In this document: one piece after another, positions 7,853 through 15,967 of the stretch | Layout of the letters: each line of letters begins with the position of its first letter | Position numbering within the stretch: position 1 is the first letter of the stretch | Source of the DNA: Hydrogenophaga crocea | GTDB taxonomy: Bacteria > Pseudomonadota > Gammaproteobacteria > Burkholderiales > Burkholderiaceae_C | DNA: 64,000 bases | Direction: 5' to 3' | Assembly (NCBI RefSeq): GCF_011388215.1 | Contig: NZ_CP049989.1 | Span: 2,170,001-2,234,000 of the forward strand | Position numbers and translations under genes: made by a program | The notes under the pieces: model-generated | What the model was told of the DNA's origin: nothing | The model's database searches: none | Seen by the model: only the letters and a program-made list of their open reading frames with translations

Positions 7853-9370
7853 TCAGGCGGGCGCCGGCGGGCTCTGCGGCCACAGCAGCGCCAGCCGCTC
7901 GCCCACGCGCCGGCCGTGGGTGAGCGCGATGTCGGCCACGCCCATGCCCGCGCACAGGCGGCGCGCCTCGGCCAGGGCCGCGGCCGCTGCGGCCGGCTGG
8001 CCCTGGCGGTCCAGCAAGGCGGCTTCGAGCACGCGCGCGAGGTGAAAGCGCGGGTCGCGCCGGGCGGCTTCGCGTGCTTCGGCCAGGGCTTCGGCCTCGC
8101 GCCCCACGCGCAGCAGGAAGGTGCCCAGCGCCCAGCGCCAGAAGCCCTGGCGGCGGTCGCGCGGGCTGATGGCCATGCCGTGGCGCATCTGCTCGATGCC
8201 GGCTTCGAGCCGGCCCGTGAGCGCCAGCGAGGCCCCGAGCGCCACGTGCGCCTGCGCATTGCTCGGGTCGATGGCGAGCGCGCGCTGCAGCACCTCCACG
8301 CCGCGCTGGTGCTGCCCCAGGTCGCACAGCGCGCAGCCCGCGTAGCCCAGCACCTCGGAGCTGCCGTCGTCGAGCGCGATCGCGCGATCGGCCGTGCGCA
8401 AGGCATCGGCCGCGAGCCGGGCCGCGTCGGGCAGTTGTGTGAGGTTGGTGGAGAGGGCCGTCAGCAGCGCGTAGTGCGCGTGGCCCAGCCCGAAGGCCGG
8501 ATCCAGCGCGGTGCTCTTGAGCAGCAGCGCACGCGCTTCGGCGATCGCGTCGGGGCCCCAGCCCTGCAGGGCGATGGCGCCGATGGCCTGGTGGTAGTGG
8601 GCCCAAACGCCCTGGTGCTCGGGCCGCTGGCGGCGGATGTGGGCGATCTCGGCGCGCGTGAGTTCGGGCTCGAGCTCCGACATGATCCCGCGCGCGATGT
8701 CTTCCTGCAGGTCCACGGCCGCGTCGCGGCGGCGCTCGAAGCGGCCGCTCCACAGCACGTGGCCGCTGCTCGCGTCGATCAGTTGCGTGCCCACGCGCAC
8801 GCCCTCGCCCGCGGGGCGCACGCTGCCCTCGACCACGAAACGCACGCCGAGCTCGCGCGCGATCTCGGGCACCGTCGTGCCCTGCCCGCGGAACGCGAAC
8901 GACGAGGCGCGCGACACCAGCCGAAAACCCGGCACGCGCGCCAACAGCGCAATCGTGTCTTCGGCCAGGCCGTCGGCGAGGTAGCGGATCTGCGGCTCGT
9001 CGCACAGCACGTTGAACGGCAGCACCGCGATGGTGGGCCCGCTGGCCAGGCCCGCGGCCGGCGCTGCGCCCGCGGCGCGCAGCGGCAGGGCCCACTGGTA
9101 GCCGCGGCCCGCCACGGTGGCGATGCTGTCCGGCCCCAGCAGCTTGCGCAGCGCGGCCACCTGCACCGAGAGGTTGTTGTCCTCCACCACCAGGCCGGGC
9201 CACACGGCGTCGAGGATCTCGTCCTTGCCCACCACGCGGTCGTGGCGCGCCAGCAGGCACAGCAGCAGGTCGAAGGCGCGCGCGCCCACGCTGGCGGGCA
9301 CGCCGTCGACAAGCAAGGCGCGTTCGGCGGGGCGCACTTCGAAGCGGTCGAACTGGTAGCGGTCGGGCAT
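7853..9370 (-). CDS. winged-helix regulator with TolB/FlgO-like and TPR domains
   Basis: A 505-residue soluble protein. Residues 1-95 form an OmpR/CadC-type winged helix (RAFDLLLCLLARHDRVVGKDEILDAVWPG, in pieces, ending GRGYQWALP). Residues about 107-215 resemble the N-terminal TolB/FlgO-like domain seen with adenylate cyclase-type regulators (GPTIAVLPFNVL; GVRFVVEGSVRP; SGHVLWSGRFER). The rest is a TPR-like helical array to about 480. There is no membrane segment, so it is not a CadC-type membrane sensor. Start ATG 9370 was chosen because the wHTH begins directly after it; the frame is open seven codons further upstream. Target genes are unknown; the divergent OsmC-like gene is one candidate. 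Confidence 0.85.
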   Translation of the reverse strand: MPDRYQFDRFEVRPAERALLVDGVPASVGARAFDLLLCLLARHDRVVGKDEILDAVWPGLVVEDNNLSVQVAALRKLLGPDSIATVAGRGYQWALPLRAAGAAPAAGLASGPTIAVLPFNVLCDEPQIRYLADGLAEDTIALLARVPGFRLVSRASSFAFRGQGTTVPEIARELGVRFVVEGSVRPAGEGVRVGTQLIDASSGHVLWSGRFERRRDAAVDLQEDIARGIMSELEPELTRAEIAHIRRQRPEHQGVWAHYHQAIGAIALQGWGPDAIAEARALLLKSTALDPAFGLGHAHYALLTALSTNLTQLPDAARLAADALRTADRAIALDDGSSEVLGYAGCALCDLGQHQRGVEVLQRALAIDPSNAQAHVALGASLALTGRLEAGIEQMRHGMAISPRDRRQGFWRWALGTFLLRVGREAEALAEAREAARRDPRFHLARVLEAALLDRQGQPAAAAAALAEARRLCAGMGVADIALTHGRRVGERLALLWPQSPPAPA

Positions 9371-9562
9371 GCACCTTCTCCGGGGCGGCATGTTTAGGAA
9401 CGTTTAGCCCGGACTTGAGCGCGTTAAAGGCCGGCGCGGCGCGCGCTCGATAAGGTCCGGACACGCCGCGTTGTACAGGGCTCCACGGCCCCCTTGCAAT
9501 GCTGCGCTGCGATGGCCGGGTGCAGCCCGGTGCCCGTCCCTCAACCCTTGTGGAGCCTCGTG

Positions 9563-10087
9563 ATGAACACCCGCCTCTTCGAAACCCAGTCCGCCCTGCG
9601 CGCGCGCTACAAGCAAGCGCCCGAACTCGCGCTCGTCACCGCGCAGGCGCGCACCCGCAGCGACAACCCCGCCGACCCTTTCCACCTGCAGGTGGTGCCC
9701 GCGCTGCGCGACGAGGCGGCGGTGCCGGTGGGCGTGCACGGCTCGGTCGGCGGCCCCTACGACGCACCCTGCCCCGGCGACCTGCTGTGCGCCGCGCTCG
9801 CGGCCTGCTACGACGCGTCGGTGCGCATGGTGGCGCAGGCCATGGGCATCGAACTCACGGCGCTCGAGGTGCACGTGCAGGCCAAGGTCGACATGCGCGG
9901 GGCCATGGGCATGGGGCGCGACCTGCCGGTGGGCTTCCAGTCGTTCAGCACCGACATCCACCTGCAGGCGCGCGAAGGCACGCCCGCCGAGGCGATCGAG
10001 CAATTGCGCGTGGCGGCGCAGCGCTGCTGCGTGGTGGCGCACACGCTGCGTTCAGCACCCGAGATGCAGACCCGGTTTCACGCCTGA
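9563..10087 (+). CDS. OsmC-family protein
   Basis: A 174-residue OsmC/Ohr-superfamily protein started at ATG 9563. The first redox cysteine lies in GDLLCAALAACYDASVRM and the second in AAQRCCVVAHTL, the positions expected for peroxide-reducing OsmC-like proteins. The family reduces organic hydroperoxides in the cytosol, but many members with this length (often annotated simply OsmC family) are uncharacterised. It is divergent from the winged-helix/TPR regulator across about 190 bp. Confidence 0.83.
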   Translation: MNTRLFETQSALRARYKQAPELALVTAQARTRSDNPADPFHLQVVPALRDEAAVPVGVHGSVGGPYDAPCPGDLLCAALAACYDASVRMVAQAMGIELTALEVHVQAKVDMRGAMGMGRDLPVGFQSFSTDIHLQAREGTPAEAIEQLRVAAQRCCVVAHTLRSAPEMQTRFHA

Positions 10088-10196
10088 GGCGTGGCCGCGG
10101 TGGCGGCGCCGGTCAAGCAACTGGCGTGCGCCGTCATGGCCGGCGGGGGCGCGCTGCGGCACAGTGCCGCCATCCGAACCGCATCCCCGCACGGCC

Positions 10197-11006
10197 ATGA
10201 ACCTTCCCACCCGCCAACTCACCCTGGGCCAGTCCCGGCTCGCCTACGACGACACCGGCGGCACGGGCCCGCTGCTGGTCTGCATGCCCGGCATGGGCGA
10301 TCTGCGCAGCGAATACCGCGCGCTGCGCCCGCTGCTGCAGCAGGCCGGCCACCGCGTGGTCACGCTGGACGTGCGCGGGCACGGCGAAAGCTCGGCGCAG
10401 TGGCCGGGCTACTCGGCGCGCGACGTGGGACGCGACGCGCTGGCGCTGATCGAGCACCTGGGCGCCGGCCCGGCGGTGGTGCTGGGCAACTCGTTCGCGG
10501 CGGGCTCGGCGCTGTGGGCCGCGCACGAAGCGCCCACCCGGGTGCGCGGCGTGGTGCTGCTCGGTCCCATCGTGCGCGACGTGCCCGCCCCCTGGTACGC
10601 CAAGGCCGCGCTCGCCCTGGGCTTTGCCGGGCCCTGGCGCGTGGCGTTCTGGATGGCCTACTGGAACAGCCTGTTCCCCCTGCGCAAGCCGGCCGACCAC
10701 GCGCAGGCCCGGGCCGCGCTGGCGGCCAACCTGCGCGAGCCGGGTCGCATGGCGGCGCTGCGCCACATGGTGTCGCTGAGCAAGGCCGACACCGGGGCCC
10801 TGGTGGCGCGCAGCCGCGTGCCCGCGCTGGTGGTGATGGGCTCGCGCGACCCCGACTTTTCCGACGCCACGGCCGAAGCGCACTGGCTGGGCCAGGCCCT
10901 GCGCACCGAGCCGCTGATCGTGCCGGGCGCGGGCCACTACCCGCACCTGGAAGCGCCCGAGCAGGTCGCGCCCGCGGTGCTCGCCTTCATCGCGAGCCTG
11001 CGGTGA
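10197..11006 (+). CDS. alpha/beta hydrolase
   Basis: A 269-residue alpha/beta-hydrolase-fold protein started at ATG 10197. The oxyanion region is MPGMGD. The nucleophile elbow reads GNSFAAG, so the residue two after Ser is Ala instead of the usual Gly. The acid is likely the Asp in GSRDPDF, and the histidine is in GAGHYPHLEAPE. Overall it looks like the haloalkane dehalogenase/3-oxoadipate enol-lactonase-like branch, but the substrate is unknown. It is convergent with an AraC-family gene that begins 17 bp after its stop on the other strand. Confidence 0.87.
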   Translation: MNLPTRQLTLGQSRLAYDDTGGTGPLLVCMPGMGDLRSEYRALRPLLQQAGHRVVTLDVRGHGESSAQWPGYSARDVGRDALALIEHLGAGPAVVLGNSFAAGSALWAAHEAPTRVRGVVLLGPIVRDVPAPWYAKAALALGFAGPWRVAFWMAYWNSLFPLRKPADHAQARAALAANLREPGRMAALRHMVSLSKADTGALVARSRVPALVVMGSRDPDFSDATAEAHWLGQALRTEPLIVPGAGHYPHLEAPEQVAPAVLAFIASLR

Positions 11007-11023
11007 GGCGCGCGATCCCGGGC

Positions 11024-12046
11024 TCAGCGCGCGGCGCGGCGAACGGCCGTGGGCGTGGTGCCGGTCCAGCGCTTGAAGGCGCGGTGGAAGGGGCTGGGTT
11101 CGGCAAAGCCGAGCAGGTAGGCCACCTCGCCCAGGGCCAGGCGCGGGTCGGCCACGTAGCGCAGCGCGAGTTCGCGGCGCACGCCGTCCACCAGCGCGGC
11201 GAAGCGCGTGCCCTCCTCGTCGAGCCGGCGCTGCAGGCTGCGCTCGCTCAGGTGCAGCCGCGCGGCCACCTGCCGCAGCGTGGGCGGGCCGTTGGCCATG
11301 GCCTCGGCCAGCAGACGGCGCACCTGGGCGGCCGTGGGTTCGTGCAGCGGCGCGTGCGCGGCCAGCAGTTGCTCGGCGTGCGCGGTGACGATGCGCGAGA
11401 GGCCGGGGTCGGCCGCGGGCACGGCGCGCTCCAGCACCGCGTCGGCCAGCACCAGGCACGACACCGGCGCGTCGAAGCGCGGGGCCACGCCGAACACCGC
11501 CCGGTAGGCCTCGGCATCGCCCCCGGCGCTGTGGGCGAACGCCACGGCCTGCGCGCGCACGGGCGCGCCGCCGATCTGCGTGGCCACCACCACCAGCGAG
11601 GCGAGCGTGAACTCGGCCGCCTGGCGGCAAGGGGTGACGCCCGCGGCATCAAAGCGGTGCTCGACGCGCAGCCCGCCCTCGACCGGCACGAGCACGAAGC
11701 TCGCAAGGTCGTGCACCAGGCGGTTGTAGCGGGCCAGCCGCTGCAGGGCGCTGCGCAGGTCGGGCGCGGTGCGCACGGCGTAATCGAGCACGTCGAAGGT
11801 GCCGGGCCGGATGGCCTGCGCTGCGCGCAGGCCGAACAGCGGGTCGCCGCAGCGTTCGGCGGCCAGGGTCCACAGGCGCTCTTCCACCGCCAGCGGCATG
11901 CGGGCCTCGGGGTCGGCCAACGCCGCGGCGGCCAGGCCGGCGTCGGCCATGAGCCGTCCGGCGTCCACCCCACGCGCGGCGGCCGCCTGCACCACGAACG
12001 CGCCGATGCGCGCGGCAACCTGCGGGGAGCGGTGGGGGGCGGGCAT
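11024..12046 (-). CDS. AraC-family transcriptional regulator
   Basis: A 340-residue AraC-type regulator of the OruR/ArgR-like type with an N-terminal 'arabinose-binding' domain of about 200 residues. The C-terminal double HTH (LRQVAARLHLSERSLQRRL and LGEVAYLLGFAEPSPFHRAF) ends in FKRWTGTTP. Start ATG 12046 was chosen because the family similarity begins there; the frame runs on upstream only as GC-rich background. It is divergent from the cupin remnant across 80 bp. Confidence 0.9.
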   Translation of the reverse strand: MPAPHRSPQVAARIGAFVVQAAAARGVDAGRLMADAGLAAAALADPEARMPLAVEERLWTLAAERCGDPLFGLRAAQAIRPGTFDVLDYAVRTAPDLRSALQRLARYNRLVHDLASFVLVPVEGGLRVEHRFDAAGVTPCRQAAEFTLASLVVVATQIGGAPVRAQAVAFAHSAGGDAEAYRAVFGVAPRFDAPVSCLVLADAVLERAVPAADPGLSRIVTAHAEQLLAAHAPLHEPTAAQVRRLLAEAMANGPPTLRQVAARLHLSERSLQRRLDEEGTRFAALVDGVRRELALRYVADPRLALGEVAYLLGFAEPSPFHRAFKRWTGTTPTAVRRAAR

Positions 12047-12126
12047 GGGCGGGGCGTGTTGGCGGGGCGGGTGGCGGGGTGCAATGATCGCACCCACGTT
12101 TGTGCCCGCAGCATGGGAGAGCCCGC

Positions 12127-12252
12127 ATGAAGATCGTCCGCAGCAAGACCTTCCGCGCCGAGCGCGCCTGGGGTGCGCTCGACATCGCCAACGTGGCGCA
12201 CCCGATCGGCGAGGCGCGCATTCTGGTGGTGGAAAAGGAAGGCTCGGTGTGA
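12127..12252 (+). pseudogene. cupin-domain gene with apparent in-frame internal deletion
   Basis: A 41-codon frame, ATG to TGA. The first 22 or so residues (MKIVRSKTFRAERAWGALDI) look like the N-terminus, and the last 18 (VAHPIGEARILVVEKEGSV) like the C-terminus, of a small single-domain cupin found in betaproteobacteria. The metal-binding barrel that should lie between them (about 60-70 residues, including the HxH and Glu ligands) is absent. The join falls after IAN and keeps the reading frame. It is therefore either a relic or a short expressed peptide. Its stop overlaps the start of the next gene (GTGA), so translation of the relic may still couple to the acyltransferase. The family comparison is from memory. 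Confidence 0.6.
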
Positions 12253-13370
12253 CACCGCCGCGCACGGTCTTCCTGGACCGGCTGCGCGTGGTGCTCACCG
12301 CGCTGGTGGTGCTGCACCACACGGCCATCACCTATGGCGGCAGCGGCGACTGGTTCTACCGCGAGGTGCGCGACGGCGGTGCGCCGTCGAGCCTGTTGCT
12401 CAGCGTGTTCTGCGCCGTGAACCAGGCCTTCTTCATGGGCTTTTTCTTTCTGATCGCCGGTCGCTTCACGCCGGGCTCGCTGGCACGCAAGGGCGCGCGC
12501 GCGTTCGCGCAAGAGCGCCTGCTGCGCCTGGGGCTGCCGCTGCTGGTGTTCGGCTTTGTGCTGGGGCCGCTGGCCGTGGCGCTGGCGGGCGTGCCGGCGG
12601 GGCGGCCCTGGGCGACGGCGTGGTGGGTACAAGTGCAGCAGCTGCGCTTCGTGGTCGGGCCGCTGTGGTTCGCGTGGGCGCTGCTGCTGTTCACCGCGGC
12701 GTTCATGCTCTGGCGGTGTTGGCGGCCCGGGCCCGCGCCCGCGCCCGCGCCCGATCGGCCGGTGCCGGGTTCGCCGTGGTGGCTGGCGTCGGCGCTGGCG
12801 GTGGGCGCGGTGGCGCTGGCGCTGCGGCAGTGGGTGCCGGTGGGGCAGAGCGTGTGGGGCCTGCAGCTCGGCTACTTCGCGTCGTACGCTTTTTTGTTCG
12901 CGCTGGGTTGCGCGGCGGCGCGCCACGGCTGGCTCGAACGCGTGCCGCCCGCGCAGGCCCGGCGCTGGCGGCGCGTGACGTGGCTGACCCTGCCGCTGTT
13001 GTTCGTGGTGGCAGCGCTGTCGGGCGCGCTCGCGGGCCGGCCGGTGAATGTCAACGGCGGGCTGGGGCTTCCTGCGGTGGTGTACGCCTTCTGGGAGCCT
13101 TTCATGGCCTGGGGCCTGATCGCATCGCTGCTGGTGCTGTTCCAGCGCCGCTTCAACACGCCCAGCCCGCGGTGGCAGCGCTGGAGCGAGCAGGCCTATG
13201 GCGCGTTCGTGCTGCACGCGCCGGTGCTGGTGGGCGTGTCGGTGGCGCTCGCGGGCTGGGGCGCGCCGGCGCTGCTCAAGTTCGCGCTGGTGGGCGCGGC
13301 CAGCGTGGTGCTGTCGTTCGCGCTGGCGCGGGGCCTGCGCGCGCTGCCCGGGGTACGGCGGGTGCTGTAG
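12249..13370 (+). CDS. acyltransferase 3-family membrane protein
   Basis: A 373-residue protein with about ten hydrophobic segments, resembling the acyltransferase-3 (OafB/OpgC-like) family that O-acylates exported carbohydrates or lipids. The N-terminal signature FLDRLRVVLTALVVLHH with the conserved His is present. The GTG start at 12249 overlaps the stop of the cupin remnant (GTGA). A Pro/Ala-rich repeat (PGPAPAPAP) occurs in a loop near residue 160. The substrate is unknown. Confidence 0.85.
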   Translation: MTPPRTVFLDRLRVVLTALVVLHHTAITYGGSGDWFYREVRDGGAPSSLLLSVFCAVNQAFFMGFFFLIAGRFTPGSLARKGARAFAQERLLRLGLPLLVFGFVLGPLAVALAGVPAGRPWATAWWVQVQQLRFVVGPLWFAWALLLFTAAFMLWRCWRPGPAPAPAPDRPVPGSPWWLASALAVGAVALALRQWVPVGQSVWGLQLGYFASYAFLFALGCAAARHGWLERVPPAQARRWRRVTWLTLPLLFVVAALSGALAGRPVNVNGGLGLPAVVYAFWEPFMAWGLIASLLVLFQRRFNTPSPRWQRWSEQAYGAFVLHAPVLVGVSVALAGWGAPALLKFALVGAASVVLSFALARGLRALPGVRRVL

Positions 13371-13391
13371 CGCGGCTCATAGCGCGGCTCA
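13368..13391. repeat. 12-bp tandem duplication carrying the stop codons of two convergent genes
   Basis: TAGCGCGGCTCA occurs twice in a row. The first copy contains the TAG stop of the acyltransferase, and the second contains the TCA that is the TGA stop of the convergent LysR gene. Each gene thus has a duplicated stop context. It looks like a simple slippage duplication with no coding effect. Confidence 0.7.
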
Positions 13392-14273
13392 GCCCGTGCC
13401 CGCGATCAGGGTCTCCAGCACCTCGATGCGGTGCCGGTGTGGCGTGGTGATCGCATAGAAGCGCTCCTGCAGATCGGTGAACCGCCCCACCGCCACCAGC
13501 GCCCCGGTGCGCAGTTCGTCCTGCACCACCACCTCGGGCAGCACGGTGAGCCAGCCGCTGTCGCGCGCGATCAGGCGCAGCATGGCCATGTCGTCGACCT
13601 CGGCGCGCAGGCGCGGCGTCACGTTGGCCGAGAGGCAGAGCGCGTCGAACTGCGCGCGCAGCGCATGCCGCGGGCCGGGCAGCACCACGTCCAGTCCGTC
13701 GAGGTCTTCGGGCACGCGCAGGGCCTGCGCGGCCCAGCGGCCCGCGGGGCCCACGAGCGACACCGCCTGGCTGCCGAGGAAGCGGCAGTGCAGCGGGCGG
13801 TCGGGGTCGGCGGGCACGGTTTCGTTGGCCAGCACCACGTCGAGCTGGTGCTGCACCAGCCGCTCGATCAGGCCTTGCAGCAGGCCGGACTCGAGCGTGA
13901 GCACCACGCTCGCATCGCTGAGCAGCGGGCGGATCCAGTTCTCCTGGTAGTTGCGCGAGAGCGTGGCCACGCTGCCCACGCGCAGCCGCGTGACGCCGGC
14001 CATGCGGCCCTGCAGCCGGCCCAGCATTTCCTGGCCCAGGCCGAAGATGTTCTCGGCATAGGCCAGCACGAGTTGGCCGGTGTCGGTCAGTTGCAGCCGC
14101 CGCCCTTCGCGCGCGAACAGCGGCTCGCCCAGGCGGTCTTCGAGCTGGCGGATCTGCGCCGACACCGCCGATTGCGAGGTGTTGAGCTCTTCGGCGGCCC
14201 GGGTGAGGTGGCCTAGCCGCGCCACCCGCCAGAAGTAGAACAGGTGGTGGAAATTGAGCTGATCGAGGCGCAT
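13389..14273 (-). CDS. NhaR-like LysR-family regulator of the dab operon
   Basis: A 294-residue LysR-type regulator. The opening LNFHHLFYFWRVARLGHLTRAAEELNTSQSAVSAQIRQLEDRLG (in pieces, residues 6-49) followed by a long linker helix (LVLAYAENIFGLGQEM) is closer to NhaR than to CbbR-type LysR proteins. NhaR in enteric bacteria responds to sodium/alkaline conditions. It is divergent from dabB across 98 bp and probably controls that operon. A CAGAA-N8-TTCTG inverted repeat lies 11 bp upstream of its start. A link to cation status or to inorganic carbon is an inference from the neighbour, whose pump uses a cation gradient. Confidence 0.87.
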   Translation of the reverse strand: MRLDQLNFHHLFYFWRVARLGHLTRAAEELNTSQSAVSAQIRQLEDRLGEPLFAREGRRLQLTDTGQLVLAYAENIFGLGQEMLGRLQGRMAGVTRLRVGSVATLSRNYQENWIRPLLSDASVVLTLESGLLQGLIERLVQHQLDVVLANETVPADPDRPLHCRFLGSQAVSLVGPAGRWAAQALRVPEDLDGLDVVLPGPRHALRAQFDALCLSANVTPRLRAEVDDMAMLRLIARDSGWLTVLPEVVVQDELRTGALVAVGRFTDLQERFYAITTPHRHRIEVLETLIAGTG

Positions 14274-14283
14274 CGTTCGTTTT

Positions 14284-14303
14284 TCAGAATGTTTTTGTTC
14301 TGA
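14284..14303. promoter_or_regulatory. inverted repeat in the LysR-dabB divergent promoter
   Basis: TCAGAA and TTCTGA arms separated by eight bases form a 6-bp dyad in an AT-rich stretch between the divergent start codons. LysR-type sites usually contain such dyads (T-N11-A class). It sits close to the LysR start and about 70 bp before dabB, consistent with autoregulation plus activation. Functional assignment is inferred. Confidence 0.45.
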
Positions 14304-14371
14304 TCAATGTATTTTACTGAACGGTCGCAAGCCGGGAAGATCGTGGGCAACGCAATACCGAGGCCCCCGCC

Positions 14372-15943
14372 ATGCCCCTCACCGACCTTGTGCCGACGAT
14401 CAGCGCGCTCACGCCCGCGGTGCTGATGGCCCTGGCCGCGGCCCATGCCGCGCTGGCCGGGCGCACGCCCACCCCGGGCCCCACCGTGCCGCCGCCCACG
14501 CTGTGGCGAGGCTTCCAGGGCTTGTCGCTGGCGGCGCTGGCGGCGGCGGCGCTGGCGCTGGCGCTGCCCTTCCTGGCCCGGCCCGACGCTGCGCCCGCCA
14601 ACGGCCTGGGCGCCTGGCTGGCGCCGTCCCCCTTCGCCGGTGTGCTGGCGCTGCTGGTGCAGCTGCTGGGCACGGTCATCGGCGCCTTCTCGGCGCGCTA
14701 CCTGCAGGGCGAGCGCGGCCAGCCGCGTTACGTGGCCATGCTGGCGGTGGTGCTGGCCGCGGTGCACGGGCTGCTGCTGGCCCAGCACTGGCTGGTGCTG
14801 ATCGGCGCCTGGGCCCTGGTGGGCGTGGCGCTGCAGCGGCTGCTGTGCTTCTACCCCGAGCGCGCCTTCGCCCGCCTGGCCGCGCACAAGAAGCGCCTGG
14901 CCGACCGCGTGGCCGACGCGCTGCTGCTGCTGGCCGCCGCGCTGGCCTGGGGCACGGTGGGCAGCGGTTCGCTGCCGGCCCTGTGGGACCACGTGGCCCA
15001 GCACGGCCTGAATCCCGCGCTGCACCTGAGCGCGGTGGCGCTGGTGCTCGCGGTGGTGCTGCGCACCGCGCTGCTGCCGGTGCACGGCTGGCTGATCCAG
15101 GTGATGGAAGCGCCCACGCCGGTGTCGGCGCTGCTGCACGCGGGCGTGGTCAACCTGGGCGGCTTCGTGCTGATCCGCTTCGCACCGCTGCTGGAGCAGG
15201 CCATGCCCGCGCGCGCGCTGCTGCTGGCCTTCGGCCTGGCCACCGCGGTGCTGGCGGGCATGGTCATGCTCACGCGCATCAGCATCAAGGTGCGGCTGGC
15301 CTGGTCCACCGTGGCGCAGATGGGCTTCATGCTGGTGGAGTGCGCGCTGGGCCTGTACACGCTGGCCGCGCTGCACCTGCTGGGCCACTCGCTCTACAAG
15401 GCGCACGCCTTCCTGTCGGCCTCCGAGGCGGTGCGCAGCACGCGGCTGCAGGCGCTGTCGGCGCCCTCCCCGGCCACGGGCGCGAGCCTGCTGTTCGCGC
15501 CGGTCCTGAGCGTGGCGGTGGTGCTGGGCCTCAGCGCCGCGCCCGATGTGGCCCCCTGGCCCTGGTGGTGGAGCGCCGTGCTCGCGCTGGCCTGGGCGCC
15601 GCTGCTGTGGCTGCCCTCGGCCCCGGCGCCGGCGGGCCTGCGCGCGCGGCAGGTGGTGTGCGGCGCGCTGATGGTGGCCGGGCTCACGCTGGCCGCGCTG
15701 TTCGCCCACGCCCTGCCCTTCGGCCTTGCGGACGCGCCGCAACACGCCCTGGGCCTGATCACGCTCGCGGGCATGGCCGCGCTGTACGCGGGCCTGGCGC
15801 TGCTGCAGCGCCGGCCCGGCCTGCTCTCGGGCTGGCGGCGCTGGAGCTACGCCGGCTTCTACGTGGACGAGGCCTACACCCGCCTGGCGCTGCGCCTGTG
15901 GCCCACACGCTGGACGCCCGAGACCGCCACGCCCCGCGCCTGA
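14372..15943 (+). CDS. dabB: DabB-like proton-conducting subunit of inorganic carbon pump
   Basis: A 523-residue polytopic membrane protein of the NuoL/MrpA (proton-conducting antiporter) family, with about 13-14 hydrophobic segments. The family core VMEAPTPVSALLHAGVVNLGG (in pieces, about residues 244-265) and the broken-helix region MLTRISIKVRLAWSTVAQMG are visible. It is directly followed by a DabA (DUF2309) gene 24 bp downstream. That pairing defines the DAB dissolved-inorganic-carbon transporter described in Halothiobacillus neapolitanus, in which DabB supplies cation flux to drive DabA. It lacks the extra C-terminal amphipathic helix of full NuoL. Gene start ATG 14372 has a weak GAGG upstream. 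Confidence 0.9.
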   Translation: MPLTDLVPTISALTPAVLMALAAAHAALAGRTPTPGPTVPPPTLWRGFQGLSLAALAAAALALALPFLARPDAAPANGLGAWLAPSPFAGVLALLVQLLGTVIGAFSARYLQGERGQPRYVAMLAVVLAAVHGLLLAQHWLVLIGAWALVGVALQRLLCFYPERAFARLAAHKKRLADRVADALLLLAAALAWGTVGSGSLPALWDHVAQHGLNPALHLSAVALVLAVVLRTALLPVHGWLIQVMEAPTPVSALLHAGVVNLGGFVLIRFAPLLEQAMPARALLLAFGLATAVLAGMVMLTRISIKVRLAWSTVAQMGFMLVECALGLYTLAALHLLGHSLYKAHAFLSASEAVRSTRLQALSAPSPATGASLLFAPVLSVAVVLGLSAAPDVAPWPWWWSAVLALAWAPLLWLPSAPAPAGLRARQVVCGALMVAGLTLAALFAHALPFGLADAPQHALGLITLAGMAALYAGLALLQRRPGLLSGWRRWSYAGFYVDEAYTRLALRLWPTRWTPETATPRA

Positions 15944-15967
15944 CCGACCCTTTTCCGGAGAACCGCC

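Noticed and set aside
12721-12760. Pro/Ala codon repeat in the acyltransferase gene as a slippage or regulatory element
   Set aside because: It is a short in-frame run encoding a loop; low complexity of this kind is common in GC-rich genomes.
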